Positions 34,328 to 44,215 of a stretch of DNA of 64,000 bases are shown here, one piece after another. The notes beneath the pieces were generated by a model. It made no database searches, had not been told where the DNA came from, and worked only from the letters and a program-made list of their open reading frames with translations. The stretch is taken from positions 124,001 through 188,000 of the forward strand of contig KQ965814.1 in assembly GCA_001574975.1 (NCBI GenBank), in the 5' to 3' direction. The DNA comes from Gonapodya prolifera JEL478. Taxonomy: Eukaryota; Monoblepharomycota; Monoblepharidomycetes; Monoblepharidales; Gonapodyaceae. Made by a program: the position numbers and the translations under genes. The stretch's first letter is position 1. Each line of letters starts with the position of its first letter.

Positions 34328-34730
34328 TAAGAACCTCCACTCTGCACTGAAGTCACTACTCCAGGAAATCATAAGATAACAAAAAGTCGGTCTCGCCATG
34401 CTTTCCACTGTACCACGCACAGTATTAATTGAGCTTTCACCAGTCCAAGTGCCGCCTCACGGTGAAGGACCGATGACAAATAAAACATCATACTAGATAT
34501 GCACGACAAGCACCTGCAGTGGAAACGGCGGGTCCTTGTCAGATCCGGCAAAAACACTTCATCTGACTTGTGAGCAGCCAGCAGCCAGTGCAATCATGAC
34601 TTTCTGACTGTCAGCAAAAGGGTATCGAAAAGCGGGGTGATGGCAGCGACGAGGGGCGTGGGGGTGTGAAGGACGAAGTTTGATGAAGAAGAAAAACAGC
34701 GCCAATAGTGAGCGCGAGCGTGAGGAATGA
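34328..34730 (+). repeat. ~400-bp repeat, copy 1
   Basis: Pairs with 35158-35560. Shared landmarks in order include CTCTGCACTGA, AGTCGGTCT, CAAGTGCC, AAGGACCG, GAAACGGC, GGTCCTTGTCA, ATCCGGCAAAA, CAGCCAG, AATCATGACTT-like and AAAACAGCGCCAA-like blocks. Copies are well diverged and carry no intact coding frame or obvious target-site duplication. Confidence 0.7.
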
Positions 34731-35157
34731 AAGGCGTCACAGAGCGTGGAGAAATTCGGCGGACGTTGAGTGACGGAGCAGCTGACGCCATCCACACGAG
34801 TGAATCTGCAACCACGAGAAATTTCTTTCCCATAACGGATCCGTACCCGCGATCGAAAATGTGCTTAAGCCCGCTTGGCCTCAAAACTGGACAATTTGTG
34901 TCAGCGGTTTGTAGGTTGTGGTGCACTCAACGAAGTGGAGGAAACGTCACGGTGGGGCGTGTGAGACAAGCACGCGTAGAAAAGTAGATGATAATTATGT
35001 ATCTCTGTCAGCGTTCCGCCCTCAGTTCGTGAATGCCACGTCGGTCAAGAATGACATCGTTGAGCATCCACTGCAGCATCACCTTGGCGCGGAATGAACA
35101 CTCAAAATATCAACGTCTTGGCTATAAGAGCGACGTAGCTTTCACGCCGTGCTAGAA

Positions 35158-35560
35158 AAATAGGGAAAAGACTGCCGCTCTGCACTGACGTCACTCCAGA
35201 ATCATTCAGAAGAGAACAAAGAGTCGGTCTTGACTCTTGCTATGTTTTCTACTGCAGCACAGCACGTGTAATAAGTGATCGACTTTATCGGGCCAAGTGC
35301 CACCTCATGGCAAAGGACCGGTAACGCAAAAACTATAACGTTCAAACAGAGTGACTGCGGTTGAAACGGCAGGTCCTTGTCATATCCGGCAAAACGCAGT
35401 AGATAACATTTGTACAGCCAGAAGCCAGTCCAATCGTGACTTCAAGACCGTCAAAAAAAAGGGGTTGAAAGCATGGAGATTTAGGCGACAAGGGAGAAGA
35501 GGCGCGAAGGGCGAGTGTAATAATGGGGAAAAGCAGTGCCAACGATGAGCGTTGGCTCTT
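35158..35560 (+). repeat. ~400-bp repeat, copy 2
   Basis: Second copy of the repeat at 34328-34730, same orientation, 830 bp downstream. The colinear landmarks listed for copy 1 are spaced similarly. Family unknown; it could be a non-coding transposable element remnant or a local tandem duplication. Confidence 0.7.
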
Positions 35561-36882
35561 AAATTGAAATTAGTATTGCAATGAGAAATTCTTTTTAAAT
35601 TCGCCTCACTGGAAAGGTTACGCCAGCTCTGGGTGGCTCCTCGACATCTGCTCAAAGCCAAATCCCACTCACTGACAAACAATGGATTTTGTCGTCGGAA
35701 TACTAAACAAGTGGAGGTTTGTGTGAATCTTTGGTTTTTGCTCCATTATTCCTCTAATCGAGGTCTCCAGGGCCGAACACACCGTGTTGAAAGGCCCCGA
35801 CGATGCAATGCTGCCCGCGCCATACATCAAGGCCATGGTGAGCTTTAACTGCGCGATTTCGGATGAATAGCAGCGGCTTCAAGCAAATGGAGTGAAGAGC
35901 GGTGACTGGTGAATTCGCTACTTCACACTGAGTCCCGCGGGACTGGCGAACTCTCTTTGGACATAAATAGGAAATAATGTTTTCAGAAACCGCTTTCGCT
36001 GGGATTGTGGTTAATGGTGCACCATCCTTTCATTTTTACCTTCGACGCTTCCGTCCCTCAAGAACTTCGACGTTGCTCTCCCTTGATCACTTTCCCGTCA
36101 TCTGCCGCTCTTCCTGCCTCCGGCAACATCATCTATTGCACGAAGCCTTCTGCACAGGCGTAACATTCCAAGCGCCCGCCGTCTTGTAAATTTGAATGCC
36201 GCTTGTGCTCCTCCCAACGTCCGGAATCAGTAGTGGGCTGTCAAGTTTACTATTTCTTCGCGATGCACGAAGCAACGTGAGTCTTGCATATCTTCTGAGG
36301 CGTCGGCACCGCGCGAAAATCTCCTCCTTCCCAGATCCCCGCTCACGTCTCTCCTCTATCCAACGTCGGCGCAACTCCCACCATCCCCTCATCATGTTGG
36401 TTTAAATGACACAGTGTCCTGTCACTGTGCTCTAGGTGTCTAGCGACCTCACTCCAAGCACGGATGTGCTCCACATACGTGTCGTCGTTTGTGACCTTTG
36501 GAATGTTGTTGTGCTGATCGGTTGGAGTTTTGCATCGGAACCAAATGCTGTCTATAATGGACTTATTATAGCATCTGTACTTGAGTGTGACTCTAGCTGC
36601 AAAAATCCCACTTGTAATACTTATATACATGCTCTCCCTCTGCTGCCACCATCCCACACTCTCTTTCCCCCTCAACATCGCCGCATCATTCCTCGTCCTT
36701 CGCCACGCCTCCGCCTCTCCTTCACCCGCACCCTTAAAAAGTCCATCCCATTCCTCTCTATCCCAACAACGCACGGCCCTCCCCAGCATCAATCCCCTTC
36801 CGGCTCCCGTTCCACTCCCACCTTTCAAAAAGTCCTTTTCACACTCCACCCCCCAACTCACAAACAAGCCTCCACATCGGCA

Positions 36883-38084
36883 TCACTCCTCGTCCTCCCC
36901 GCCCTGCGCCTCCTTGGCCGCCTCGCACCACTCCTCGCACCACGCTGCGAGCGCCTCGACGTTCCTGTCGAGGTCCTCTGATGAGTCTGAGCGCAGCTCG
37001 CACAGCGCCGACCGCGCGTAGGCTCCGCGGGCCTCTTCGAGACATACTTGCATGATTTCAGCAGTGGTGTTTTCGGTCAGTTTGTGCGCGGGGTAGTTTC
37101 TGCGTAGGTAGGGGTTTGGGTGAATGAGGGTGTTGGGCGTGACTTCAAAGGACTCGACGGAGAGCGCGTCTTTCCCCGCAATTCTGCTTAGCTCCTTTGG
37201 ACTTTGTTGGTTACGTCATCTGTTCGAGGAACATTTCCCGTTCCTTTGGTTTAAAGACTGGACCAGCCCCCATCCGCCCCGCCCCAATTCTTCAATTCCG
37301 TGTGGTACTTTCAGCATTCACTGACATGGGCTGTCCCATCCATCCGGTTCAGCATTGTGTAGATGTGCGGTGTTGTGTTCCGCCCCCCTTCTTTCCCCTC
37401 CTGCCCCGCCCGCACTCCACCTGCAGAGAGTTGGTGATAGCTCTCGACTGCTTCTCCTCTACACAGCTCTCCTCCCCCCACCCGTCGACCTGCGCGCACA
37501 GTATCCTCATACGCTCTCTGCCGCACTCCCCCAACCTCCATCGACTCTTACCTCTCCTCCAACCGCCTGTACAAGGTCCCATTGTCCGTTCTCAGGACGA
37601 CGACGAGATCAAACCACCGCTCGGGGAAGAAATCGCAGCCGTGGTAGTCAACGACAACACCACCCTGGGCGAGCTTATCCTCGAGCTCGTCAACAACGCG
37701 GTCCTCATCGACGACATAGGCAGCCCACTTCTCGTCCCATCCGTCGTGGAGGCTGCGCTCCTTGACCCACCGACCGACGTCGATGTGCTGTGCGTTGGTT
37801 GCCAGTGCCAGCAGCTCTGCGGTTGTGGACTTTCCCGTGCCGGGTGTGCCCGTGACGAGGATGTTGGGACGGCGGCGGGAAGAAGATATTGCGAATTTGG
37901 AGATGATGGCGGGGGGGATTGTTGAGAGTGGTCTGGCCGGGTCGTCCGAGTCGTCCATGTCGTCCTCGTCGGGATCGGCCGAGCCTGAGCCGTTGGCATG
38001 GGCAAAGTCCGCGCGGGGGTATGTGTCGTCGGCAGTGAGGTCGAAGTCGTCGTCCATGTCGTCCGGCGAGAGAAAGGTCGCCAT
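36883..38084 (-). CDS. FAP7: Adenylate kinase isoenzyme 6 / Fap7 (hCINAP)
   Basis: An ATPase/adenylate kinase required for 18S rRNA maturation late in 40S subunit assembly. Two exons (37552-38084 and 36883-37099, intron 452 nt) join in frame. The P-loop reads VTGTPGTGKSTTAELL, followed by the NMP-binding helix, DVGRWVKERSLHDGWDEKW, the VVVDYHGCDFFPERWFDLVV strand and VLRTDNGTLYRRLEER. Exon 2 adds NYPAHKLTENTTAEIMQVCL and an acidic C-terminal helix. From the ATG at 38084 the protein has 249 aa; known homologues are about 170-200 aa, because about 60 acidic residues rich in Asp precede the P-loop. An upstream in-frame ATG at 38138 would lengthen it further. The extension is coded in the same open frame without a splice site, so it looks real. 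Confidence 0.93.
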
Positions 38085-39139
38085 CGTCTGAGAGAAAACC
38101 TGCTGCTGTGGTCTCGGCCGGCTCGGCATGAGAGGCATTCGCGGGATTGCTCATTTCATCTTTACGATTGCACATTGGGAGAGGAATCCACAGGTTCGTT
38201 GTTTGGCTGTGGATGCGTGTCGTCCATCCTTCCGTCGTATTGTGGGCCATATCCACTCCAGCACATGTGACCGTCTTGTCACACCGCCGATGCATTCAAC
38301 ACAAGATTCACTGGAGTCTTGGTCGTCTAGACCTTTCACGGAGGATTCATAGACGTTGCAGTCCATGCACTCCCCATACAAAGTCCATTTTGCTCGATGG
38401 ATTTGCATGTTTGTCGGTGGCAACCGTCTTGCGTTGATTTCTTTTCGGATCGTGCAGGCAATAATGCCATCGTTATGGCTTCCTTGCCTTCACGTGATGG
38501 CAAGTCGCGAACTACAAATGCACCACACAGCACACTCATCTTTCCAAAGGCTAACATCAACTACTTGTGAGGCAATCTACAGAACATTGGTCAGTGGGGA
38601 CCTTTCTCGTGAATTTGCGTATTTAATCCGACAAGACACGTCAGTCGCGGGAAACGACCAGATTTTGTGTGTTACATATGAGGCCTGTTATTTCAAAGTT
38701 AATTATTGTTCCATTGTTCTTGACACTTCCCTCCGTCGTTTGCACTGTGTTTATGCGAGGTGACAGCACGATTCCTTGGAGGGTGGCAAGCCAGCCAAAT
38801 GAAACTTCGTTTTTTTTTGTTGTCCTGCAAACCTGCCCTTCAGGGTCAAGGTAACGGGGACCCACCAAGGGGTGGTGAGCCCCAACAGCACACTACCTGC
38901 AGCGGTAGCAGGTTATCAATTTCTTCAGCTTCAGCACCTATCTCTTGCCATTTGTGCTGGCGACTCTCATGCAACGTGATAGTCGTACCTCGCTCCTAAA
39001 TCTTTTTCTTTGCTCGTTTAAACAAACGCATACATCCTCCTATCTTTTCTACCTGAAAAGCCTTTTGTCCCAAATCTAAAAACTTCATCTTTCGTCCTCG
39101 TCCTCTCACTTACCAAGAACGAAGTGCCTCGATGGGCGT
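38085..39139. other. Divergent intergenic region, AK6 / EXORDIUM-LRR
   Basis: About 1 kb with the AK6 promoter on the left and the promoter, and probably the first exon, of the EXORDIUM-LRR gene on the right. Frames seen here (for example 38356-38763) carry no recognisable domain. Confidence 0.4.
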
Positions 39140-41404
39140 TGGTTCCTTGCGCCAGCCTTAGCGGCCTTCACTGCTTTATCAGCAGCACTGCTCCTCCTCC
39201 CGAATTCTGCACACGCTTCAAATGGCCTGACAGTCATTCCACCTCAAATTCCATACACCCCGGGCCGGAAGTCGATGACGGATCCCGTCAACGTTTACAT
39301 TAGTACGCCCTCCATCCACTTAGTCACTCCTTTTATAACGGGTCGCTGATGCGTTCTTTTTGTCACCAACAGTTTGGTACGGTGCCAATTGGACTCCAAC
39401 TAGCAAAGCTATCATTACCGACTTCATAGCCGGTTTCGACCAATCGGATGCGTACAAAGTGGCGACCAAGTGAGTTTGTGAGTTGTGTTTCTTTCGTTGC
39501 ACAGGGCTGAAGCAAGTTCGTTGTCACGAAAGTGCGAGATACTTTTGCATGGACAACGCAAGCTCCACGGCGAAAACTTTCGTTTCGAGCAGCGTTAAGC
39601 TCAACGGCCAATCCGAGGATCCTTCCTATTCATTGCGGAAATTATTAAACTCCGGCAAGTCCGAGAACTACGATAACATCTTCACTGTAAGTACGTCTCA
39701 TGCGATCATTTATGGTGCATCGGACTCATGCAACTTGCTTCCGCCTGCTCCCATAACACAGTTCAAGAAAATATTCAAGCGGGACGATTGTTCAACGACT
39801 TTAACGGAATCTATCTGGTTCTGACGGACAACCAAACACTCGAAGCCGGATTCTTGAGGGGTTATTGCTCCAGTAAAGAATGCAATATTTTCACGCAAGA
39901 CTGATGTTCATTGATCTTCGTATGCAAATGCTCATCGGCAGAGGTTGGGAGCGCCCAAGCTGCTAAAATCGCCGCTCAGCAAACCAATGACGGAAGATTC
40001 AAAGGCGGACCAGATGTTCGATGGGTCTTTGCCGGAAGCTCCTCAGCCGCTGGAGAGGATGGTGCACTTGGATGCACATCTTTTAACACTGATATTTCCC
40101 CCAACGGTAACCCCGACGTGGACATCATAATTGATGGAATAGCAAACGAAATTCTGAATTTCGTCGTCAACCCTGTAAGATTCCGCTGTGTAACAATTTA
40201 GTTGCAGCGTCAACTGACGACGAAATTAACTTCAACTGAAGTGGGCCGACCCGTCACTCGATGCTTGGACGGACAAACCGGATGAATGGAACGATGGATT
40301 CGGACCTGGTGAGTGTTTTGTTATAGCTGCTGAGGAGATGGAGCGTGGTGTTCATACGTCTTCGTTTTTTCCAATCCTATATCTACGTCTTCTTGTTCTG
40401 ATCAGCCGCCAACTGCGCATGTAGGTTCCGTAAACGTTTTTTAAGAATGACGGTAACTTACTCTCTTAACTGCACAGTCAACTACGGGAATACGGCAGTT
40501 GATGGTCGAGGAGCTTTGTACAACGAGCAATGGAACGGTCGGAACTACTTGATCCAGGGCATGTGGGATCCCGAAGTTCAGCTCTGCCAGCCACGATCTG
40601 TCAGTGTGCCCTCAGACTGCGCAATTCTGCAGCAGATCTTGGGCAACCAGACCTACCTTGGAGATGATTGCTGCAATTCGGGGTAAGCGATCCGCTCTTT
40701 GAAAACCACGACCCCTGGCTTCATCTAAATTTTTAATGATGCTCAAATAGATACGCCAGCTGCGCGAATGGTCAAATCATCGGCTTGGATTTGGCTCGCT
40801 TCGGTCTCACTGGAACCTCACAGATTGTTATTTGATACGCTTTCATCTGCGTTCCCCAACCTACGCTCCCTCGATCTCAGCAAAAATTCAATGGGCGCTG
40901 GTCCCGTCCCCGAGTCAATCTGTCAGTTCCAAAATCTCGAGATCCTCAGGATGGGCAACTTCACAACGGCACCAACATCGCTTCCAGACTGTTTCGGGAA
41001 CCTGACAAAGCTGGAACTACTTGTTGTGGTGGACAACAGTGGTCTTACTGGTCCCATTCCTCAGTCGCTGACAACGCTCAGCAACCTAAGGCAGGTTCTT
41101 CTGGACGGAAACGATTTCACTGGCAACATCCCAGACTTTTCCAAGTCGCCCAAATTGAGTGCCTTCTCGGCTTCTGGTAACTCGAAACTCTCTGGCACAC
41201 TGTGAGTAACATGGCCTTCTCACTCCTTCCTCCCTTCAACCCCTTTTAATTTTCCGTCAAGATAGCATTTCCGGATACCAGAAGCTGGATAATCCGCTGC
41301 TTAACCAAGACGGCACGTACGACGCCAGCTGTGACCTTTCTGGGACGCAAGTCTGCTTGCCTGCGGGATATGTTGGCCCTGATTGCGAGCTCAAGAGTTG
41401 TTAG
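39140..41404 (+). CDS. Secreted EXORDIUM/PHI-1 domain protein fused to plant-type LRRs
   Basis: The product starts with a signal-peptide-like stretch (ALSAALLLLPNSAHAS). An EXORDIUM/phosphate-induced-1 domain follows over roughly 39220-40680: VNVYIIWYGANWTP, IITDFIAGF, GIYLVLTDNQTLEAGFLRGY, VRWVFAGSSSAAG, DIIIDGIANEILNFVVNP, and the WNGRNYLIQGMWDPEVQLC block that ends plant EXO proteins. Next come an LRRNT-like cap (DDCCNSGYASCANGQIIGLD) and plant-type LRRs (NLRSLDLSKN, LTGPIPQSLTTLSNLRQVLL, DFTGNIP) and a Cys-rich end (CLPAGYVGPDCELKSC). Introns include 39301-39371 and others of 50-90 nt, and a 15-nt microexon at 40406-40420 restores frame. The initiating ATG was not resolved; coding is clear from about 39143. 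The frame changes between the LRR cap and the next repeat near 40830 (see findings). Role unknown; likely extracellular or wall-associated. Confidence 0.82.
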
Positions 41405-41781
41405 AACGTATACAATGATTTTACGTATTTATTGATGTAGCAGTCACAATCTTTTTACTGCTGAATCACAACTGCAGTTGGCATCCAAAGCTAAAAATTT
41501 CCACTGGTAGACACAGGAGACCAAAGAGGCCCTATTTGTTATTAGAAAAGATTTGACTATCATATGTTCAGTTGGCAAGTGCGCACAGTTTCCAACATTG
41601 ACCACGGTTCCCTCCAAACTTACGAGCCGTCGCCCACTTCCGCATCCCCCGCTCGGAACACGCGCATTTGCGTGTTTTCACCGAAAAAAGTCGGAATTCT
41701 CACAGCGGGCTCCTTCAGACGAGGGAGGCGAGGACCTGTTGACTGGACTTTTGATTTTGCCTGGAAGGAGCGACAGAAGCC
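41405..41781. other. Intergenic region upstream of the Nab2 homologue
   Basis: About 380 bp with the 3' flank of the EXORDIUM-LRR gene and the promoter of the Nab2 gene. Nothing further seen. Confidence 0.4.
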
Positions 41782-44028
41782 ATGAGCAGCGTGGTTATCA
41801 ACGAGGTGGGACAGACGAAGCTGCAGGTGAGTGATGAGCTCGTATGGGGCTGGATTTGGATGTCGTCCGAAACCTGTCGAAACCCACTTTCTTGACACGT
41901 TTCCCCAACTCTCCCCTTTACACGCGTTCTCCCACGCTGGTCGACTCGTTGCTCTTTTTCCTGCTTCCTCTCCTTCCGCCCTGCCTGATTCGCCGCCTCT
42001 CAGGAAGCAGTCCAGTTGAAACTCCAGGAATTGGGTATTGAGAACGATGTTCTCGCTCAGTTCGTTGCCGTCATGGTCTGCAACGGGAAATCGCGACAGC
42101 AGGTGGAGGAGGAACTCGGCACCAGTGAGTATAATCGGGAGATGTCGATCATCACGGCAGCCGATGCTGGTCGACTCGACTCGACGACGAAGAGGGGCCT
42201 CTCCTCATTCATGGCGGTAATGCCACACTCTTTCATGATATTTTCTGGAGCGTGGTTGTTTTGTTCTCCATTTCAAATCGCAATTTCCGTCCTTTTCACT
42301 CATCGTACAATTCTTCCTTCTCCAGTCGTCGGTGACGAAATGGACGTCTCGGGCTTCTGCGGATGGCTGTTTGCCAATGTCAGCACCATACTGGCGGGTA
42401 TAGAAGGCTTTGTGAAGACGGAGGATGTTGAGACAGGTGAGAGTTAGAAATGAACTACGCATTGGACCAGGAACTGAACGTCATTCCTCATATGCTCATC
42501 TGAAACTCACTTCAAACCCCGTTCAATTCTGCGTACCCTTTTGCCAGGCCAGCAGACCGTCTCCTTCACCGGCTTTGACCAAACCGCCCCCATCCCCGTC
42601 GAAATGTCCGACTCCCGATCTGGCCCCCGCCGTCTCCGCCAGAACCGCCTTCTCGACATTGCCATTGAATCCGCCGCACGGGACACGGGAGCCGGCGCGT
42701 CGGCGTTCGGTGCCATTGGAAGCGGGCCGGTCGGGTACCATCCTTCATCCCGCCCTGGCGCCAGACTGTCCCCTCCCGGTGGCAACGGGCAGGGTGTCAT
42801 TAGTTGGGAGGACGACGGTTCGGAGATGGTTACCGACGCGGAGTTCCCCATTCCCGGGTCCGGCCCCATCCGCGGCCGCCCACAACCAGCACGTGCGGGC
42901 CAACCATACCCTCAACCTCTCGCTGCCGGAGCGGCCAAACAGCCGATCAAGACTCCCGGCCCTCCTCCTCCGCCGAACCCGCTGCCCAGGCAGGACTTGG
43001 GTCAGCTGGTCAGCGAGCCGGCCACAACCTTTACTGTGACATTGAACGGACAGGTCATCGAGGAGAGAGTGGAAAGCAAGCCGGTCAGGTGTGGGTACTG
43101 GCCACAGTGCAAGAAGGGTGCAGAGTGCCGATTCTGGCATCCAGTGGAGGTGCGTATCCAGCTCGAGCGCAAAAGAGTCCTAATGTCAGCAAACTGATGA
43201 ACGTGTCTTTGTTTCCACCAGCTTTGTCCCCAGTGGCCTAACTGCCCCTACAATGACGCCCAATGCCTTTACATCCACCCCTCCCGCACCTCAATCCAAC
43301 GCCAAAACCAGCCAGGTGCCCCACCAACCGCACCAGCCGTCGCCAAACGTGTTGCAGCGGCGGCTGCCACCTTCCAAACCCCGCGAGTGTTCCCCAACAA
43401 GACGCTTAACAATACCACCCCTGCTGCTCCAGTTCCGGGCGGCGCTCCCTCCCCTGCCACCAGTGGGGCGACTGCCGGAGGTGTCATCCCCTCCCTCACG
43501 ATGCAGGACTGTCACTACGCTGCCAACTGCACCCGCGCGGACTGCAAATTCTATCACCCTTCACCATCGGCCATTGTTCTCCCTCGGGCAGGACTTGGTC
43601 GCATTGCTCCTACCGATCCTCGCAGGGCCGCTCGGTGCAAATTCTATCCTCTGTGCGAGAACCCGGATTGTGGATTCTACCATCCAAGCCCTGCAGCAGC
43701 AGCAGCCCGGGTCAATGGCGCGGCCGCGGCAACCAGCTCAGCCGATGACGCGATGATGGCGGATGCGGAAGGAGATGCGGGACTTGGTGCTTCGGGGTCG
43801 TCGGCGGGCGCTTTGGCGGGGGCAAGGTCTCCTCAGAACGGGAAAATTCCAGTTCCGTGCAAGTTCTTACCCTTCTGCACCAAACCCAACTGTCCCTTTG
43901 AGCATAGGGCTGAACTGGTGGCGGCGCTCGAGGCGGGGAAGCGAGCGGACAGGAAGTTTGCCGCAAACGAGGTTGAAGAGAAGGTCCCTGTACCCAAGTC
44001 GGAGGGGGAGGACACAGTCATGGCCTGA
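41782..44028 (+). CDS. NAB2: Nab2/ZC3H14-type poly(A) RNA-binding protein
   Basis: A nuclear poly(A)-binding protein that controls tail length and mRNA export. Five exons (41782-41826, 42004-42124, 42326-42436, 42548-43149, 43222-44028) keep frame and give 561 aa. The N-terminal ~90 residues form the PWI-like helical domain (LKLQELGIENDVLAQFVAVM, then FCGWLFANVSTILAGIEGFV). A long Pro/Gly-rich linker follows. Five tandem Nab2-type CCCH fingers lie in exons 4-5: CGYWPQCKKGAECRFWH, CPQWPNCPYNDAQCLYIH, CHYAANCTRADCKFYH, CKFYPLCENPDCGFYH and CKFLPFCTKPNCPFEH. Five fingers match animal ZC3H14, while yeast Nab2 has seven. Finger 2 begins exactly at the exon 5 start. The start codon is fixed by the first exon of 15 codons ending in GTGAGT. 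Confidence 0.93.
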
Positions 44029-44215
44029 ATGGCATTGAGCAATGGGATGAAGAAGAACGAAGGGAGAGATGGTAGTCTTTGTAAAACGGGCCAGTTGTAA
44101 CACAGTTTTTTGAGACAAAATCACAATTTTTTTCACCCGACGAACAATATGACGGTACATGGTGTAGAACAAATACAAGCATCATCGTGTGGTAATCGTG
44201 CGTAACATCATTCAT

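Larger units (their letters stand above)
32063..36882. other. 4.8-kb gene-poor, repeat-rich region
   Basis: No gene is supported in this stretch. It contains the decayed CTLH copy, a further short duplicated segment (about 32455-32515 against 32830-32885, sharing GGCATGCTTTGCGC), two clusters of a 30-bp minisatellite, a duplicated ~70-bp segment (33722-33790 and 33895-33970) and a pair of ~400-bp repeats. It behaves like a local repeat sink between two gene-dense blocks. Confidence 0.6.
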
